Shown here: positions 14,594-14,628 of the stretch, one piece after another
How positions within the stretch are numbered: the first letter of the stretch is position 1
How the letters are laid out: each line of letters starts with the position of its first letter
Source of the DNA: JALORV01 sp044225415
GTDB taxonomy: Bacteria; Pseudomonadota; Gammaproteobacteria; Burkholderiales; Burkholderiaceae_F
Length of the DNA: 14,628 bases
Assembly (NCBI GenBank): GCA_044225415.1
Contig: JBGAIO010000079.1
Span: 1 to 14,628 of the forward strand
Direction: 5' to 3'
Translations under genes and position numbers: made by a program
The notes under the pieces: model-generated
Seen by the model: only the letters and a program-made list of their open reading frames with translations
Database searches by the model: none
Told to the model about the DNA's origin: nothing

Positions 14594-14628
14594 TCACACG
14601 TTGCGACGGACCAGCATGTCGCGGATCT
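14594..14628 (-). CDS. sdhB: Succinate dehydrogenase iron-sulfur subunit, C-terminal end (partial)
   Basis: Only the last codons lie in the window: IRDMLVRRNV followed by TGA at 14594-14596. This tail, ending M-L-x-R-R, is typical of betaproteobacterial SdhB, and its position directly before sdhE supports the call. No functional residues of the Fe-S domains are visible. Confidence 0.75.
   Translation of the reverse strand, partial: IRDMLVRRNV

Overview
The window is a GC-rich chromosomal segment, most likely from a betaproteobacterium (Burkholderiales or Rhodocyclales). On the minus strand, read from the right edge, it carries sdhB (last codons), sdhE and gltA, then after an interruption odhA, odhB, a small SHOCT/PspC gene, lpd (odhL) and zapE. 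Apart from the small gene, this is the familiar betaproteobacterial TCA-cycle order sdh-gltA-odhA-odhB-odhL-zapE. Family-level similarity of the proteins agrees with this placement; no database was searched.

The interruption (about 7.5-12.9 kb) is on the plus strand. It holds a three-gene operon, korC-korA-korB, encoding a 2-oxoacid (probably 2-oxoglutarate):acceptor oxidoreductase. KorA is a fused gamma-alpha subunit, KorB is the TPP/[4Fe-4S] beta subunit, and KorC is a GltD-like FAD/NAD(P) flavoprotein with a C-terminal 2[4Fe-4S] ferredoxin domain. A small four-helix membrane protein follows, preceded by an unusual dyad-rich leader. Then comes a cluster of three 26-nt REP-like palindromes that separates this block from convergent gltA. 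The kor operon starts divergently from odhA across a 325-bp spacer with several dyads and a partial FNR/Anr-type box.

The two systems use the same chemistry in different ways. OdhA-OdhB-Lpd converts 2-oxoglutarate to succinyl-CoA with NAD+, in principle irreversibly. KorABC would do the same with low-potential ferredoxin clusters and NAD(P), potentially reversibly. A homologous three-subunit 2-oxoglutarate:NADP+ oxidoreductase is known from the aromatic-degrading betaproteobacterium Azoarcus evansii. Back-to-back placement suggests a switch between respiratory oxidation and a ferredoxin-linked or anaerobic mode; that switch is inference.

Sequence quality matters here. zapE, the PspC gene, odhB, odhA, korB and the membrane-protein gene each contain one or more single-base indels, about 14 in all and mostly in short G/C runs. 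On both sides of each indel the protein is well conserved, so these look like sequencing or assembly errors rather than decay. lpd, korC, korA, gltA and sdhE are intact. Coordinates given for broken genes span the whole repaired gene. Bases 1-33 (downstream of zapE) show nothing recognisable. No tRNA, rRNA, CRISPR array, IS element or phage gene was seen.
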